In this document: piece after piece, positions 26,117 through 33,315 of the stretch
Position numbering within the stretch: the first letter of the stretch is position 1
How the letters are laid out: every line of letters begins with the position of its first letter
DNA from: Neisseria dentiae
GTDB taxonomy: Bacteria; Pseudomonadota; Gammaproteobacteria; Burkholderiales; Neisseriaceae
Assembly (NCBI RefSeq): GCF_014055005.1
Contig: NZ_CP059570.1
Location: forward strand, 1,860,001 to 1,924,000
Length of the DNA: 64,000 nt
Direction: 5' to 3'
The notes under the pieces: model-generated
Database searches by the model: none
What the model saw: only the letters and a program-made list of their open reading frames with translations
What the model was told of the DNA's origin: nothing
Program-made: the position numbers and the translations under genes

Positions 26117-26542
26117 ATGAAAGCCAAACTCTGTTTGTCTGTGGCGGCCGCGCTGATGCTCTCCGCCTGCGTGGTGCCCTATGATTACGACTATTACGAC
26201 GACGACCGTCCCCGCATCGAAGACGACCGCCGTTACGACGACCGCGACAACCGCCGAGACCGTTACGACGACTACGGCAGATCCGCCCGCAGCACGCGCT
26301 ATTCATGCCGCAACGGCTTGAGCGTTGCCATCCGCCAACTCGACAGTGACCGCATCGAACTGCGCCTCGACGACAAACGCACCGTTATGACTATTGCCCC
26401 TTCCGGCTCGGGTTCGCGCTACGTCAGCAACCGCGGCCTGTTCGGCACGGGCGCGCAATGGCATGAAAAAGGCGGCAGCGCCATGTTCGACTTCACCGAC
26501 CCCTACGGCAACGAAGTGGAAACCACCTGCCGCGCATCATAA
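26117..26542 (+). CDS. MliC-like lysozyme-inhibitor lipoprotein
   Basis: A 141-residue secreted lipoprotein. The signal peptide MKAKLCLSVAAALMLSAC has a lipobox with Cys18. Residues 19-60 are an extreme Asp/Arg/Tyr stretch with charged dipeptides. The rest is an MliC-type domain: YSCRNGLSVAIRQLDSDRIE, the APSGSGSRYVSN signature, and a terminal Cys (TTCRAS) to pair with the first. In Neisseria such proteins (adhesin complex protein/MliC) inhibit host lysozyme. AAGGAA precedes ATG. The inverted DUS at 26570-26601 terminates it. Confidence 0.82.
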   Translation: MKAKLCLSVAAALMLSACVVPYDYDYYDDDRPRIEDDRRYDDRDNRRDRYDDYGRSARSTRYSCRNGLSVAIRQLDSDRIELRLDDKRTVMTIAPSGSGSRYVSNRGLFGTGAQWHEKGGSAMFDFTDPYGNEVETTCRAS

Positions 26543-26569
26543 ACATCCCTTTCCCCCTGTAAGCGCAAC

Positions 26570-26601
26570 CAGGCCGTCTGAAAACGTTTTCAGACGGCCT
26601 T
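26570..26601. terminator. Inverted DUS pair after the MliC-like gene
   Basis: CAGGCCGTCTGAAAACG with its inverse copy about 30 bases past the stop codon. Confidence 0.78.
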
Positions 26602-26669
26602 ACATATTAACCCAACCGCATATCAAACAGCCGCCGTACCATAGTAAAACCGCTTGTTTGACAACCGTT

Positions 26670-26746
26670 CCGTCATACTCGGGCTTAACCCGGGTCTCTC
26701 ATGTTGCCGAAACCCAAGCTACCCGGGCCAAGCCCGAGTATTACGC
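26670..26746. repeat. GTCATACTCGGGC hairpin repeat
   Basis: Arms CCGTCATACTCGGGCTTAAC and GGCCAAGCCCGAGTATTACG, with a spacer GTTGCCGAAACCCAAG. The same spacer motif, inverted, lies in the relative at 30917-30992. It sits at the 3' end of the LysR gene and may terminate it. Confidence 0.6.
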
Positions 26747-26755
26747 ATGCACTTT

Positions 26756-27655
26756 TTATTCAGTTGTTTCACTGGATGCCGCCGCAAACGCTTCCTGCAA
26801 CACCCGAAGCGCCGCCTCGGTTTTGGCCGACTGCACGCGATAGGAAGTTACGGCGTAAAGATTCACCACCGGCAGCGACCATTCCGGCAGCACCACGGCC
26901 AAACGCCCCTGCCGCACATACTGCCGCACCTCCCCTTCCAATTGCAGCGACAGCCCCACGCCGCCCGCCGTGAGCGAACGCACGGTGGCAAGCTGGTTGC
27001 ACGGCATACTGTCGGCAATATCGAGCAGATAGCTTTCCGTGCCGTGCCTGAGCGTGATGCGCACCGGCAGAAAATGCAGCCAGCGGTGGCCGTGGAGCTG
27101 CTCGGGGCGCGTTATCGGCGGATGCTGCGCCAGATAATCGGGGGCCGCACAAATCTGCCACGGCCACGCCACCAAATGGCGGGCAATCAAATCGGGGTTG
27201 TCGAGCGAATGCTCGCCGCCGCGTATGGCGATATCGATGCCGCCCTGCTGCAAATCGAGCAAGCGGTCGCCCACGTGCAGCACGGGGCGGATATTCGGAT
27301 ATTCGCGCTGTAAACGCTTTAAGGCCGTCTGAAACATTTGCGTGTCGGCAATGCCCGACGTAATCGCCAGATGCACTTCGCCCGCCGCCTCGGTTTTCAG
27401 GTTGTCGAGTGCGGTTTGCGTGTCGGCAAGCGTGCGGCGCAAACGGCCGCAATGCACGGCCAGCGCACGCCCCGCGTCGGTGGGTGCCAGATGGCGGGTG
27501 CTGCGGTTGAGCAGCTTCACACCGTGCAGGCTTTCCAAACGGGTAATGTGCTGGCTGACTGCGGAAGGCGTCATGCCCAGCGCGGCGGCGGCGGCGTTCA
27601 TGCTGCCGTGTTCGAGCACGGCGGCAAACACCAGCAGCGGTTTGATGTCTTGCAT
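26756..27655 (-). CDS. LysR-family transcriptional regulator
   Basis: A 299-residue LysR protein: N-terminal winged helix with GSMNAAAAALGMTPSAVSQHITRLE (as two shorter runs) and the LNRSTRHLAPTDAGRAL wing, then an inducer-binding domain of the CrgA/DmlR-like kind with HLAITSGIADTQMFQ. ATG 27653-27655 starts two bases after the stop codon of the upstream membrane-protein gene, so translation is probably coupled. The divergent NAD(P)-binding gene at 28381 is a plausible target. The ligand is unknown. Confidence 0.88.
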   Translation of the reverse strand: MQDIKPLLVFAAVLEHGSMNAAAAALGMTPSAVSQHITRLESLHGVKLLNRSTRHLAPTDAGRALAVHCGRLRRTLADTQTALDNLKTEAAGEVHLAITSGIADTQMFQTALKRLQREYPNIRPVLHVGDRLLDLQQGGIDIAIRGGEHSLDNPDLIARHLVAWPWQICAAPDYLAQHPPITRPEQLHGHRWLHFLPVRITLRHGTESYLLDIADSMPCNQLATVRSLTAGGVGLSLQLEGEVRQYVRQGRLAVVLPEWSLPVVNLYAVTSYRVQSAKTEAALRVLQEAFAAASSETTE

Positions 27656-27657
27656 TT

Positions 27658-28251
27658 TCAATCCAAATAGTCTTCCAAAGGAATTTTCATCAGCGCGGTC
27701 AAATGTTGCGCAGCCTCCCGAAACGCTTGTTTGTCTTCGTTTCCGCCGAATGCGAAAACCATCAGGCAGATTTCGGGAGCAGGATATGGGCGGTGGTATT
27801 TTAAATAAAAATTGCGCTCCAGCCGCCCTTTGCCATTCCCCGCCGTTCCGTGTATCAGCAGTTTGTCGCTGTCTTTTATTCCGATGCGGCGGATAAGCGC
27901 GCCCTTATACCATTGCCGCAACTCCCGTCTGCCGTTATCCAGCCGCCAACACTCCGCCGATTTCCTAATCTGCCTCAGGCGGATTTTGGCCAGCCAATAC
28001 GGCAAAGTGATCACGACAGCAAGCCACGCCCCAAGCCACACCAATCCGGCATCAGGGCTGTAATACATACCCAATAAAACCCATGCAAGCCCGACAAACA
28101 AACATCTTCTCAACCACGGCTGCCGGATGCCCATCTCCGGCGGGCAGGCAAGCTGTTGCGCCCATTCAACGTCGGCACTTGCCGATCGCAAACGAGCCAA
28201 AGTTTCAGATGCCGTTTCAACAGGCTGTTTTTGCATTTCAGACGGCCTCAT
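27658..28251 (-). CDS. Uncharacterised protein with two membrane segments
   Basis: A 197-residue protein I do not recognise. Two hydrophobic stretches lie at about residues 50-65 and 68-87, around PDAGLVWLGAWLAVVITLPYW, followed by a charged cytosolic region with WRLDNGRRELRQWYKG and a final domain. The first five codons after ATG 28251 are a DUS reading MRPSE; an alternative ATG lies 15 bases on (MQKQPV). It overlaps functionally with the LysR gene, two bases downstream. Confidence 0.7.
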   Translation of the reverse strand: MRPSEMQKQPVETASETLARLRSASADVEWAQQLACPPEMGIRQPWLRRCLFVGLAWVLLGMYYSPDAGLVWLGAWLAVVITLPYWLAKIRLRQIRKSAECWRLDNGRRELRQWYKGALIRRIGIKDSDKLLIHGTAGNGKGRLERNFYLKYHRPYPAPEICLMVFAFGGNEDKQAFREAAQHLTALMKIPLEDYLD

Positions 28252-28380
28252 ATTTTATGTTTATTGGATATTATTTAGTTTTGCTTAAAAATATAATCAG
28301 TAAATCAGGGATTATCAAGCGTTTCGAGCGGCCTTATACTGCACCTGTCTTAACAAACAGCATCCAAGAAAGGAAACATC

Positions 28381-29040
28381 ATGAAAATCGCAGTGATCGG
28401 TGCAACAGGTTATGTAGGCAATGCCGTGGTGCAGGAGCTGGCCGCACGCGGCCATGAAGTAACCGCTTTCGCCCGCAACACCGGCAAAGTGTTTCAAGCA
28501 CCCAACGTTAATGCCGTGGCCGCCGATGTGAACGCCGACGATTTTGCCGGCCGTCTGAAAGGTTTCGATGCCGTGGTGAGCGCGTTCAACCCCGGCTGGA
28601 GCAACCCCAATATCGGCGCGGACTTCACCCGCGGTGCGAATGCCATCGTTGAAGCCGCCAAAGCCGCGCAAGTGCCGTATCTTTTGGTGGTGGGCGGCGC
28701 GGGCAGCCTGTATGTTGCGCCCGGTCTGCAAGTTATCGACACGCCCGACTTCCCCAAAGAAATCTACGACGGCGCCAACGCCGCCCGCAATCTTCTGGCC
28801 GAACTGCTGCCGCGCCGCGACGTGAACTGGGCTTTCGTTTCCCCGCCCGCCCGTTTGGGTGCCGACGGCGGTTTCAGCGAAGAGCGCACCGGCCGCTACC
28901 GCTTGGGCAAAGACGATTTGCTGATGGAAAGCAGTGAAGTGCCCGCCGGCATCAGCGTAGCCGATCTGGCCGTGGCCATTGCCGACGATGCCGAGAAAAA
29001 AGCGCACCTGCACCAACGCTTTACCGTTGCGGCCGAATAA
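28381..29040 (+). CDS. NAD(P)-binding oxidoreductase, atypical SDR/NmrA-like
   Basis: The 219-residue protein opens MKIAVIGATGYVGNAVVQEL, the Rossmann GxxGxxG motif of atypical short-chain dehydrogenases. It continues with DAVVSAFNPGW, PYLLVVGGAGSLYV and a C-terminal WAFVSPPARLGADGG segment, as in YwnB-like flavin/NADH-binding proteins. The catalytic YxxxK of classical SDRs is absent. AAGAAAGGAAACATC precedes ATG. It is divergent from the LysR cassette across about 130 bases. A redox or stress role is possible; the substrate is unknown. Confidence 0.82.
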   Translation: MKIAVIGATGYVGNAVVQELAARGHEVTAFARNTGKVFQAPNVNAVAADVNADDFAGRLKGFDAVVSAFNPGWSNPNIGADFTRGANAIVEAAKAAQVPYLLVVGGAGSLYVAPGLQVIDTPDFPKEIYDGANAARNLLAELLPRRDVNWAFVSPPARLGADGGFSEERTGRYRLGKDDLLMESSEVPAGISVADLAVAIADDAEKKAHLHQRFTVAAE

Positions 29041-29097
29041 CCCGCCGTTATGCTCAGGCCGAGGCGTTTACAAGTCGTTCAGGCCGTCTGAAATACC

Positions 29098-29190
29098 CAA
29101 ACGCCGTCATGCCCGGGCTTGACCGGAGTGTCTGCTGCTTCTTTATAAACAATAAGATACCCGGGCCATGCCCGGGTATCTTGCAACCAC
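29098..29190. repeat. GTCATGCCCGGGC hairpin repeat
   Basis: Arms near 29107-29127 and 29158-29181 (CCGTCATGCCCGGGCTTGAC and ACCCGGGCCATGCCCGGGTA). This is the same family as 6957 and 41869, but the GAGACC-type ends are mostly lost. It lies between two convergent genes. Confidence 0.5.
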
Positions 29191-29247
29191 TTCAACACTC
29201 GAAACGGGTCTTGCAAAAATGCAGCCCCTTCCAAGCCTAACCGCCGG

Positions 29248-30771
29248 CTACTTCAACATATTCTTAATCACACCCATCACGCTGCGTGAAATGGCGCGGG
29301 TAACCTGTTTGTTGATTTGGTTGCCCACCGAATCGGCCAAATCGTAGGCAACACCCTGGTTGGCCTTTTTGCGGCTGCCGAACAGGCCGCCCAAAAAGCC
29401 GCCGACCACGCCGTTTTGCTGCGGTTGCGCGGCAGCGGTTTTTTCGGCTTTGGCCTGCTCTTTGGCGGCGGTTTCCGCAGCTTCGGCTTCTGCCTGTTTG
29501 GCTTCCAATTCGGCCAGCGCTTCATAGGCCGAATAATTGTCCACCATATCTTTATAGTGGCGGTACAAAATATCGCTTTGGTATTTGGCATCGCGCTCGG
29601 CGGCGGGCAGCGGGGTCAGGTTGGATTGCGGCGGCAGCACAAAGGCGCGCTCCACCGGTGCGGGCATGCCTTTTTCGTCGAGAAACGATACCAGAGCCTC
29701 TCCCACGCCCAATTCGGCAATGGCTTCGGCCACATTAACGTTGGGGTTGGTGCGGAAGGTTTCGGCAGCGGCTTTCACCGCTTTCTGGTCGCGCGGGGTA
29801 AACGCGCGCAAGGCGTGCTGCACGCGGTTGCCGAGCTGGCCGAGGATAGTGTCGGGCAAGTCGAGCGGGTTTTGGGTAACGAAATACACGCCCACGCCCT
29901 TCGAGCGGATCAGCCTCACCACCTGCTCAATCTGCTCCACCAGCGCGGCGGGGGCGTTGTCGAACAGCAGGTGCGCTTCATCGAAAAACATCACGAATTT
30001 GGGCTTTTCCAAATCGCCCACTTCCGGCAGGGTTTCAAACAGTTCGGCCAGCATCCACAGCAAAAACGCGCTATACATGCGCGGCGAGCGCATCAGCTTT
30101 TCGGAATTCAAAATATTGATTACGCCTTTGCTGCCTTCGGTCTGCATCCAGTCTTCGAGGTTCAAGGCCGGCTCGCCAAACAGGTTTTCGGCACCTTCGT
30201 TTTCGAGCGTGAGCAGTTGGCGCTGCACCGCACCCACGCTGGCAGGCGATACGTTGCCGTATTTGGCACGGTATTCGGCGGCATTGTCGGAAACGTGTTT
30301 GAGCAGGCCGCGCAGGTCTTTCAGATCGATTAAGTGCCAACCGTTGTCGTCGGCCACTTTGAACACCAGATTGAGCAGCCCTTCTTGGGTGTCGTTCAGA
30401 TTCATCAGGCGCGCCAGCAGCATCGGCCCCATTTCGGAAATGGTTACGCGCACGGGAATGCCGGTTTCGCCGAACACGTCCCAAAAACGCACGGGAAAAC
30501 TTTGCAGCCAGTCGGCGCCCAAACCGAATTCGGCGATACGCTCGCCCACTTTGCCGCTGTTTTCGCCGGCATTGGCGATGCCCGACAAATCGCCTTTCAC
30601 GTCGGCCAGAAACACGGGAATGCCCGCGCCGCTGAAGGCTTCGGCCATACGGCGCAAGGTAACGGTTTTACCCGTGCCCGTGGCGCCGGCGATCAAACCG
30701 TGGCGGTTGGCCATTTTGCCTTGGATTTCAAGCGTGTTGCCGCCTGCGCGGGCGATTGGGAAGGTGGTCAT
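29248..30771 (-). CDS. HerA-like ATPase (DUF853/YjgR family)
   Basis: A 507-residue RecA-fold ATPase of the HerA/FtsK superfamily. It has Walker A GLIAGATGTGKTVTLRRM (residues 25-42) and Walker B KFVMFFDEAHLLFD, and the arginine-finger-containing FVTQNPLDLPDTILGQLGNR. An Ala/Glu/Lys-rich coiled coil (about 415-450) precedes a Gly-rich GVVGGFLGGLFGSRKK stretch. The family is common but poorly characterised. ATG 30769-30771 follows AAGGAAATGTT. No NurA-like nuclease gene is adjacent. Confidence 0.9.
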   Translation of the reverse strand: MTTFPIARAGGNTLEIQGKMANRHGLIAGATGTGKTVTLRRMAEAFSGAGIPVFLADVKGDLSGIANAGENSGKVGERIAEFGLGADWLQSFPVRFWDVFGETGIPVRVTISEMGPMLLARLMNLNDTQEGLLNLVFKVADDNGWHLIDLKDLRGLLKHVSDNAAEYRAKYGNVSPASVGAVQRQLLTLENEGAENLFGEPALNLEDWMQTEGSKGVINILNSEKLMRSPRMYSAFLLWMLAELFETLPEVGDLEKPKFVMFFDEAHLLFDNAPAALVEQIEQVVRLIRSKGVGVYFVTQNPLDLPDTILGQLGNRVQHALRAFTPRDQKAVKAAAETFRTNPNVNVAEAIAELGVGEALVSFLDEKGMPAPVERAFVLPPQSNLTPLPAAERDAKYQSDILYRHYKDMVDNYSAYEALAELEAKQAEAEAAETAAKEQAKAEKTAAAQPQQNGVVGGFLGGLFGSRKKANQGVAYDLADSVGNQINKQVTRAISRSVMGVIKNMLK

Positions 30772-30845
30772 AACATTTCCTTGCTGATAGTGTGATAGAT
30801 GTGGGTGTATTGTCTTATGAAATACCGCCGCACGCAAATATGGCC

Positions 30846-31094
30846 GAGGCCTTTGCAAAAATACCCTCAAGGCCGTCTGAAAACTTAACGCAGACACACG
30901 GTTTCCGCCCCTGTCCGTCATTGCCGGGCTTGACTCAAGTATCTTGGGTTTCGGCAACATGAGATACTCGGGTCAAGCCCGAGTATGACGCGTGTGCTTT
31001 TTATTAAGTTGATTCGCTACAGTTTGGCTAATAGACTGCCGCCATGAACTTCACCGATATCTCAATTTTATAATGTTGGTTGTGCAAAGGTTTC
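30846..31094. repeat. Large composite repeat with TTTGCAAA-type ends
   Basis: The left end GAGGCCTTTGCAAAAATACC and right end TGTGCAAAGGTTTC enclose a DUS, then arms CCGTCATTGCCGGGCTTGAC and GGGTCAAGCCCGAGTATGAC with a CGGCAACATGAGATAC spacer, and an unrelated 90-base AT-rich tail. Confidence 0.55.
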
Positions 31095-31121
31095 AACCCA
31101 TACGCAGGCACAGAATAGAAA

Positions 31122-31151
31122 GAGGCCGTCTGAAAAATTTCAGACGGCCTT
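31122..31151. terminator. Inverted DUS pair downstream of prfA
   Basis: GAGGCCGTCTGAAAAATTTC closes back on AGACGGCCTT, lying about 190 bases past the prfA stop. Confidence 0.65.
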
Positions 31152-31338
31152 AAAAAATAAAATCGATGAAAAGGAATGTAAACCAGCTGAAACTGTTGCC
31201 TTGTTTACGTAACGAATATTAACAAATATAAACAAATTGCGCAAGAACTTTTTACAAAATATCTTTAAATTGTTGGAAACTTTGTCAAAATAGTCTTATT
31301 TTGTGAACTTATGTTAATATTTATTTGCAAACGTCATA

Positions 31339-32415
31339 TTAATCACCCATTTCCGCCAATAATTCGGCCTGATGTTCGGCTATCAACGCAGCCGTTAATT
31401 CTTCCAAATCACCGTCCATAACGAAATCCAACTTGTGCAAAGTCAGATTGATGCGGTGGTCGGTAACGCGGCCTTGCGGGTAATTGTAGGTGCGGATGCG
31501 CTCGCTGCGGTCGCCGCTGCCGATCAGCGATTTGCGTTCCGCCGCTTCTTTGGCTTGCGCTTCGCGCTTTTGGGCATCGTTCAGCCGTGCCGCCAAAACT
31601 TTCATCGCCTGCGCTTTGTTGCTGTGCTGCGAGCGGCCGTCTTGGCATTCGACCACCATGCCGGTGGGCAGGTGGGTAATGCGCACGGCGGAATCGGTTT
31701 TGTTGATGTGCTGGCCACCCGCGCCGGATGCGCGGAAAGTGTCGATGCGCAAATCGGCGGGGTTGAGTTGGATTTCTTCCAACTCGTCGGCCTCCGGCAT
31801 CACCGCCACGGTGCAGGCCGAGGTATGGATGCGCCCCTGGCTTTCGGTGGCGGGCACGCGCTGCACACGGTGGCCGCCCGACTCGAATTTCAGCTTGCTG
31901 TATGCGCCCAAACCGACGATGCGGGCGATCACTTCCTTATAACCGCCCAAGTCGCTCTCGTTGGCCGATACGATTTCCACCTGCCAGCGGTTGCGCTCAG
32001 CGTAACGGCTGTACATACGCAGCAAATCGCCGGCAAACAGCGCCGCTTCGTCGCCGCCGGTGCCGGCACGCACTTCGATAAAAATGTTTTTATCGTCGTC
32101 GGCATCTTTGGGCAGCAGCAGTTTTTGCAGCTCGTTTTCCAGCGTTTCGATTTGTGCTTTGGCCGTTTCGATTTCTTCGGCGGCAAAGGCTTTCATTTCG
32201 GGGTCGGCCAGCATTTCCTGCGCATCGGCCAGATCGCTTTGCGCCAAGCGGTATTGCCGGAACACTTCCACCACCGGCGTAATCTCCGCGTGTTCGCGCG
32301 TGAGCTTGCGGTAGTTGTCCATATCGTCGGCGGCTTCGGGCTGGCCGAGCAGGTGGGTTACCTCTTCCAAACGTTCGGCCAATTGTTGCAGTTTTTCTAA
32401 AATAGATGGTTTCAT
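31339..32415 (-). CDS. prfA: Peptide chain release factor 1
   Basis: A 358-residue class I release factor reading UAA and UAG. The RF1-type tripeptide region is in RVPATESQGRIHTSA (PAT) and the catalytic GGQ in ASGAGGQHINKTDSAVR. Its Gln is the target of PrmC encoded at 6015-6836. A DUS pair and tRNA-Pro lie upstream. Confidence 0.97.
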   Translation of the reverse strand: MKPSILEKLQQLAERLEEVTHLLGQPEAADDMDNYRKLTREHAEITPVVEVFRQYRLAQSDLADAQEMLADPEMKAFAAEEIETAKAQIETLENELQKLLLPKDADDDKNIFIEVRAGTGGDEAALFAGDLLRMYSRYAERNRWQVEIVSANESDLGGYKEVIARIVGLGAYSKLKFESGGHRVQRVPATESQGRIHTSACTVAVMPEADELEEIQLNPADLRIDTFRASGAGGQHINKTDSAVRITHLPTGMVVECQDGRSQHSNKAQAMKVLAARLNDAQKREAQAKEAAERKSLIGSGDRSERIRTYNYPQGRVTDHRINLTLHKLDFVMDGDLEELTAALIAEHQAELLAEMGD

Positions 32416-32428
32416 GATTTTTTCCGTT

Positions 32429-32459
32429 GAGGCCGTCTGAAAACCTTTCAGACGGCCTC
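32429..32459. terminator. Inverted DUS pair between tRNA-Pro and prfA
   Basis: GAGGCCGTCTGAAAACC and TTTCAGACGGCCTC, placed to end the transcript that carries tRNA-Pro. Confidence 0.7.
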
Positions 32460-32517
32460 AAGCCAAACAGCAAAGAAAAAAGCCAGCTAGTGCGTAGCTG
32501 ACTTTTCAATATGTTTT

Positions 32518-32594
32518 TGGTCGGAGTGAAAGGATTCGAACCTTCGACCCCTTGCACCCCATGCAAGTGCGCTACCAGACTGCGCCACACTCCG
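32518..32594 (-). tRNA. tRNA-Pro (anticodon GGG)
   Basis: A 77-base cloverleaf on the minus strand. The acceptor CGGAGTG pairs with CACTCCG, then A and CCA. The anticodon stem CTTGC/GCAAG holds the loop ATGGGGT, so U33 is followed by GGG. The T loop is GGTTCGAATCC. It lies downstream of the merR-like gene on the same strand. Confidence 0.94.
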
Positions 32595-32629
32595 ACTCGA
32601 AAGAGAACGGGATTATAGAATCATGCGGC

Positions 32630-32953
32630 TTAGCTGGCAAGCGTTTTTTCAACTTCACCCAACATTTTTTTCAGCTCTTCGCGCATTTCTTCGGCCTGAA
32701 TCGCCGGATTGCCCGAAGCATCTAAAGCGTTGTGGTTGAACGTGTCGATAAACGGGGCGAAAGTATCTTTCAGTTTCAGCACCTTAAGCACGTCTGCGCG
32801 GGTGTAGTTATTGCCGCCGTAGCCGACCACCACGCCGTTTTCGTGCTGCCATTGGGCAAATTGGGCGGTGCTGATTTGCGCCAGCTCGCACATTTCGTTC
32901 AGGCTGAAATAGCGTTTGGCAGGGATGTTGGGAAGGTTAGCGCTGTTTGTCAT
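32630..32953 (-). CDS. MerR-like helix-turn-helix protein
   Basis: A 107-residue small protein with a MerR-like N-terminal fold, KRYFSLNEMCELAQISTAQF, then NNYTRADVLKVLKLKDTF and a short helical tail (MREELKKMLGEVEKTLA). A small MerR-like gene right after ihfA is a known arrangement in betaproteobacteria and relatives. Its start overlaps the end of ihfA by 17 bases. There is no Cys-containing metal-binding loop, so it is probably not a metal sensor. The target is unknown. Confidence 0.8.
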   Translation of the reverse strand: MTNSANLPNIPAKRYFSLNEMCELAQISTAQFAQWQHENGVVVGYGGNNYTRADVLKVLKLKDTFAPFIDTFNHNALDASGNPAIQAEEMREELKKMLGEVEKTLAS

Positions 32954-33239
32954 AGTAGTGCTCCACCATGCCTTTGAGTTTTTGGCTGGCGTGGAAAGTT
33001 ACCACACGGCGGGCGGAAATCGGCACTTCTTCACCGGTTTTCGGGTTGCGGCCGGGGCGCTGGGGCTTGTCGCGCAATTGGAAGTTACCGAAACCGGAAA
33101 TTTTGATTTCTTCACCGCGCTCCAAAGTGGAACGGATTTCTTCAAAAAAGAGTTCGACGATTTCTTTGGCATCGTTTTTGGTTACGCTGCTTACTTTTTC
33201 TACCAAAATATCGGCCAATTCGGCTTTAGTTAGTGTCAT
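32937..33239 (-). CDS. ihfA: Integration host factor alpha subunit
   Basis: The 100-residue HU/IHF-fold protein starts TLTKAELADILVEKVSSVTK and carries the DNA-intercalating arm GRNPKTGEEVPISARRVVTF with the conserved Pro, then ends in a helix. Together with IhfB (not in this window) it bends DNA. It lies after pheT in the conserved pheS-pheT-ihfA order and is followed by an overlapping merR-like gene. Long Correia elements such as 12529-12685 are known IHF targets. Confidence 0.96.
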   Translation of the reverse strand: MTLTKAELADILVEKVSSVTKNDAKEIVELFFEEIRSTLERGEEIKISGFGNFQLRDKPQRPGRNPKTGEEVPISARRVVTFHASQKLKGMVEHYYDKQR

Positions 33240-33315
33240 TTTATTACCTTCGTTTTTTCAACAGATGTGGATTATCACTAATTTTTTTTTAGAATTCAAG
33301 AGAATATCGAAAATT

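Larger units (their letters stand above)
30772..31338. other. 567-bp intergenic stretch with repeats
   Basis: Contains a composite repeat (30846-31094), an inverted DUS (31122-31151) that would terminate prfA transcription, and an AT-rich segment of about 185 bases (31152-31338) in which I see no gene. Confidence 0.5.

Noticed and set aside
32560..32580. tRNA-Pro read with anticodon TGG
   Set aside because: With the CTTGC/GCAAG stem the seven-base loop is ATGGGGT, so the base after U33 starts GGG; TGG would place A at position 33.
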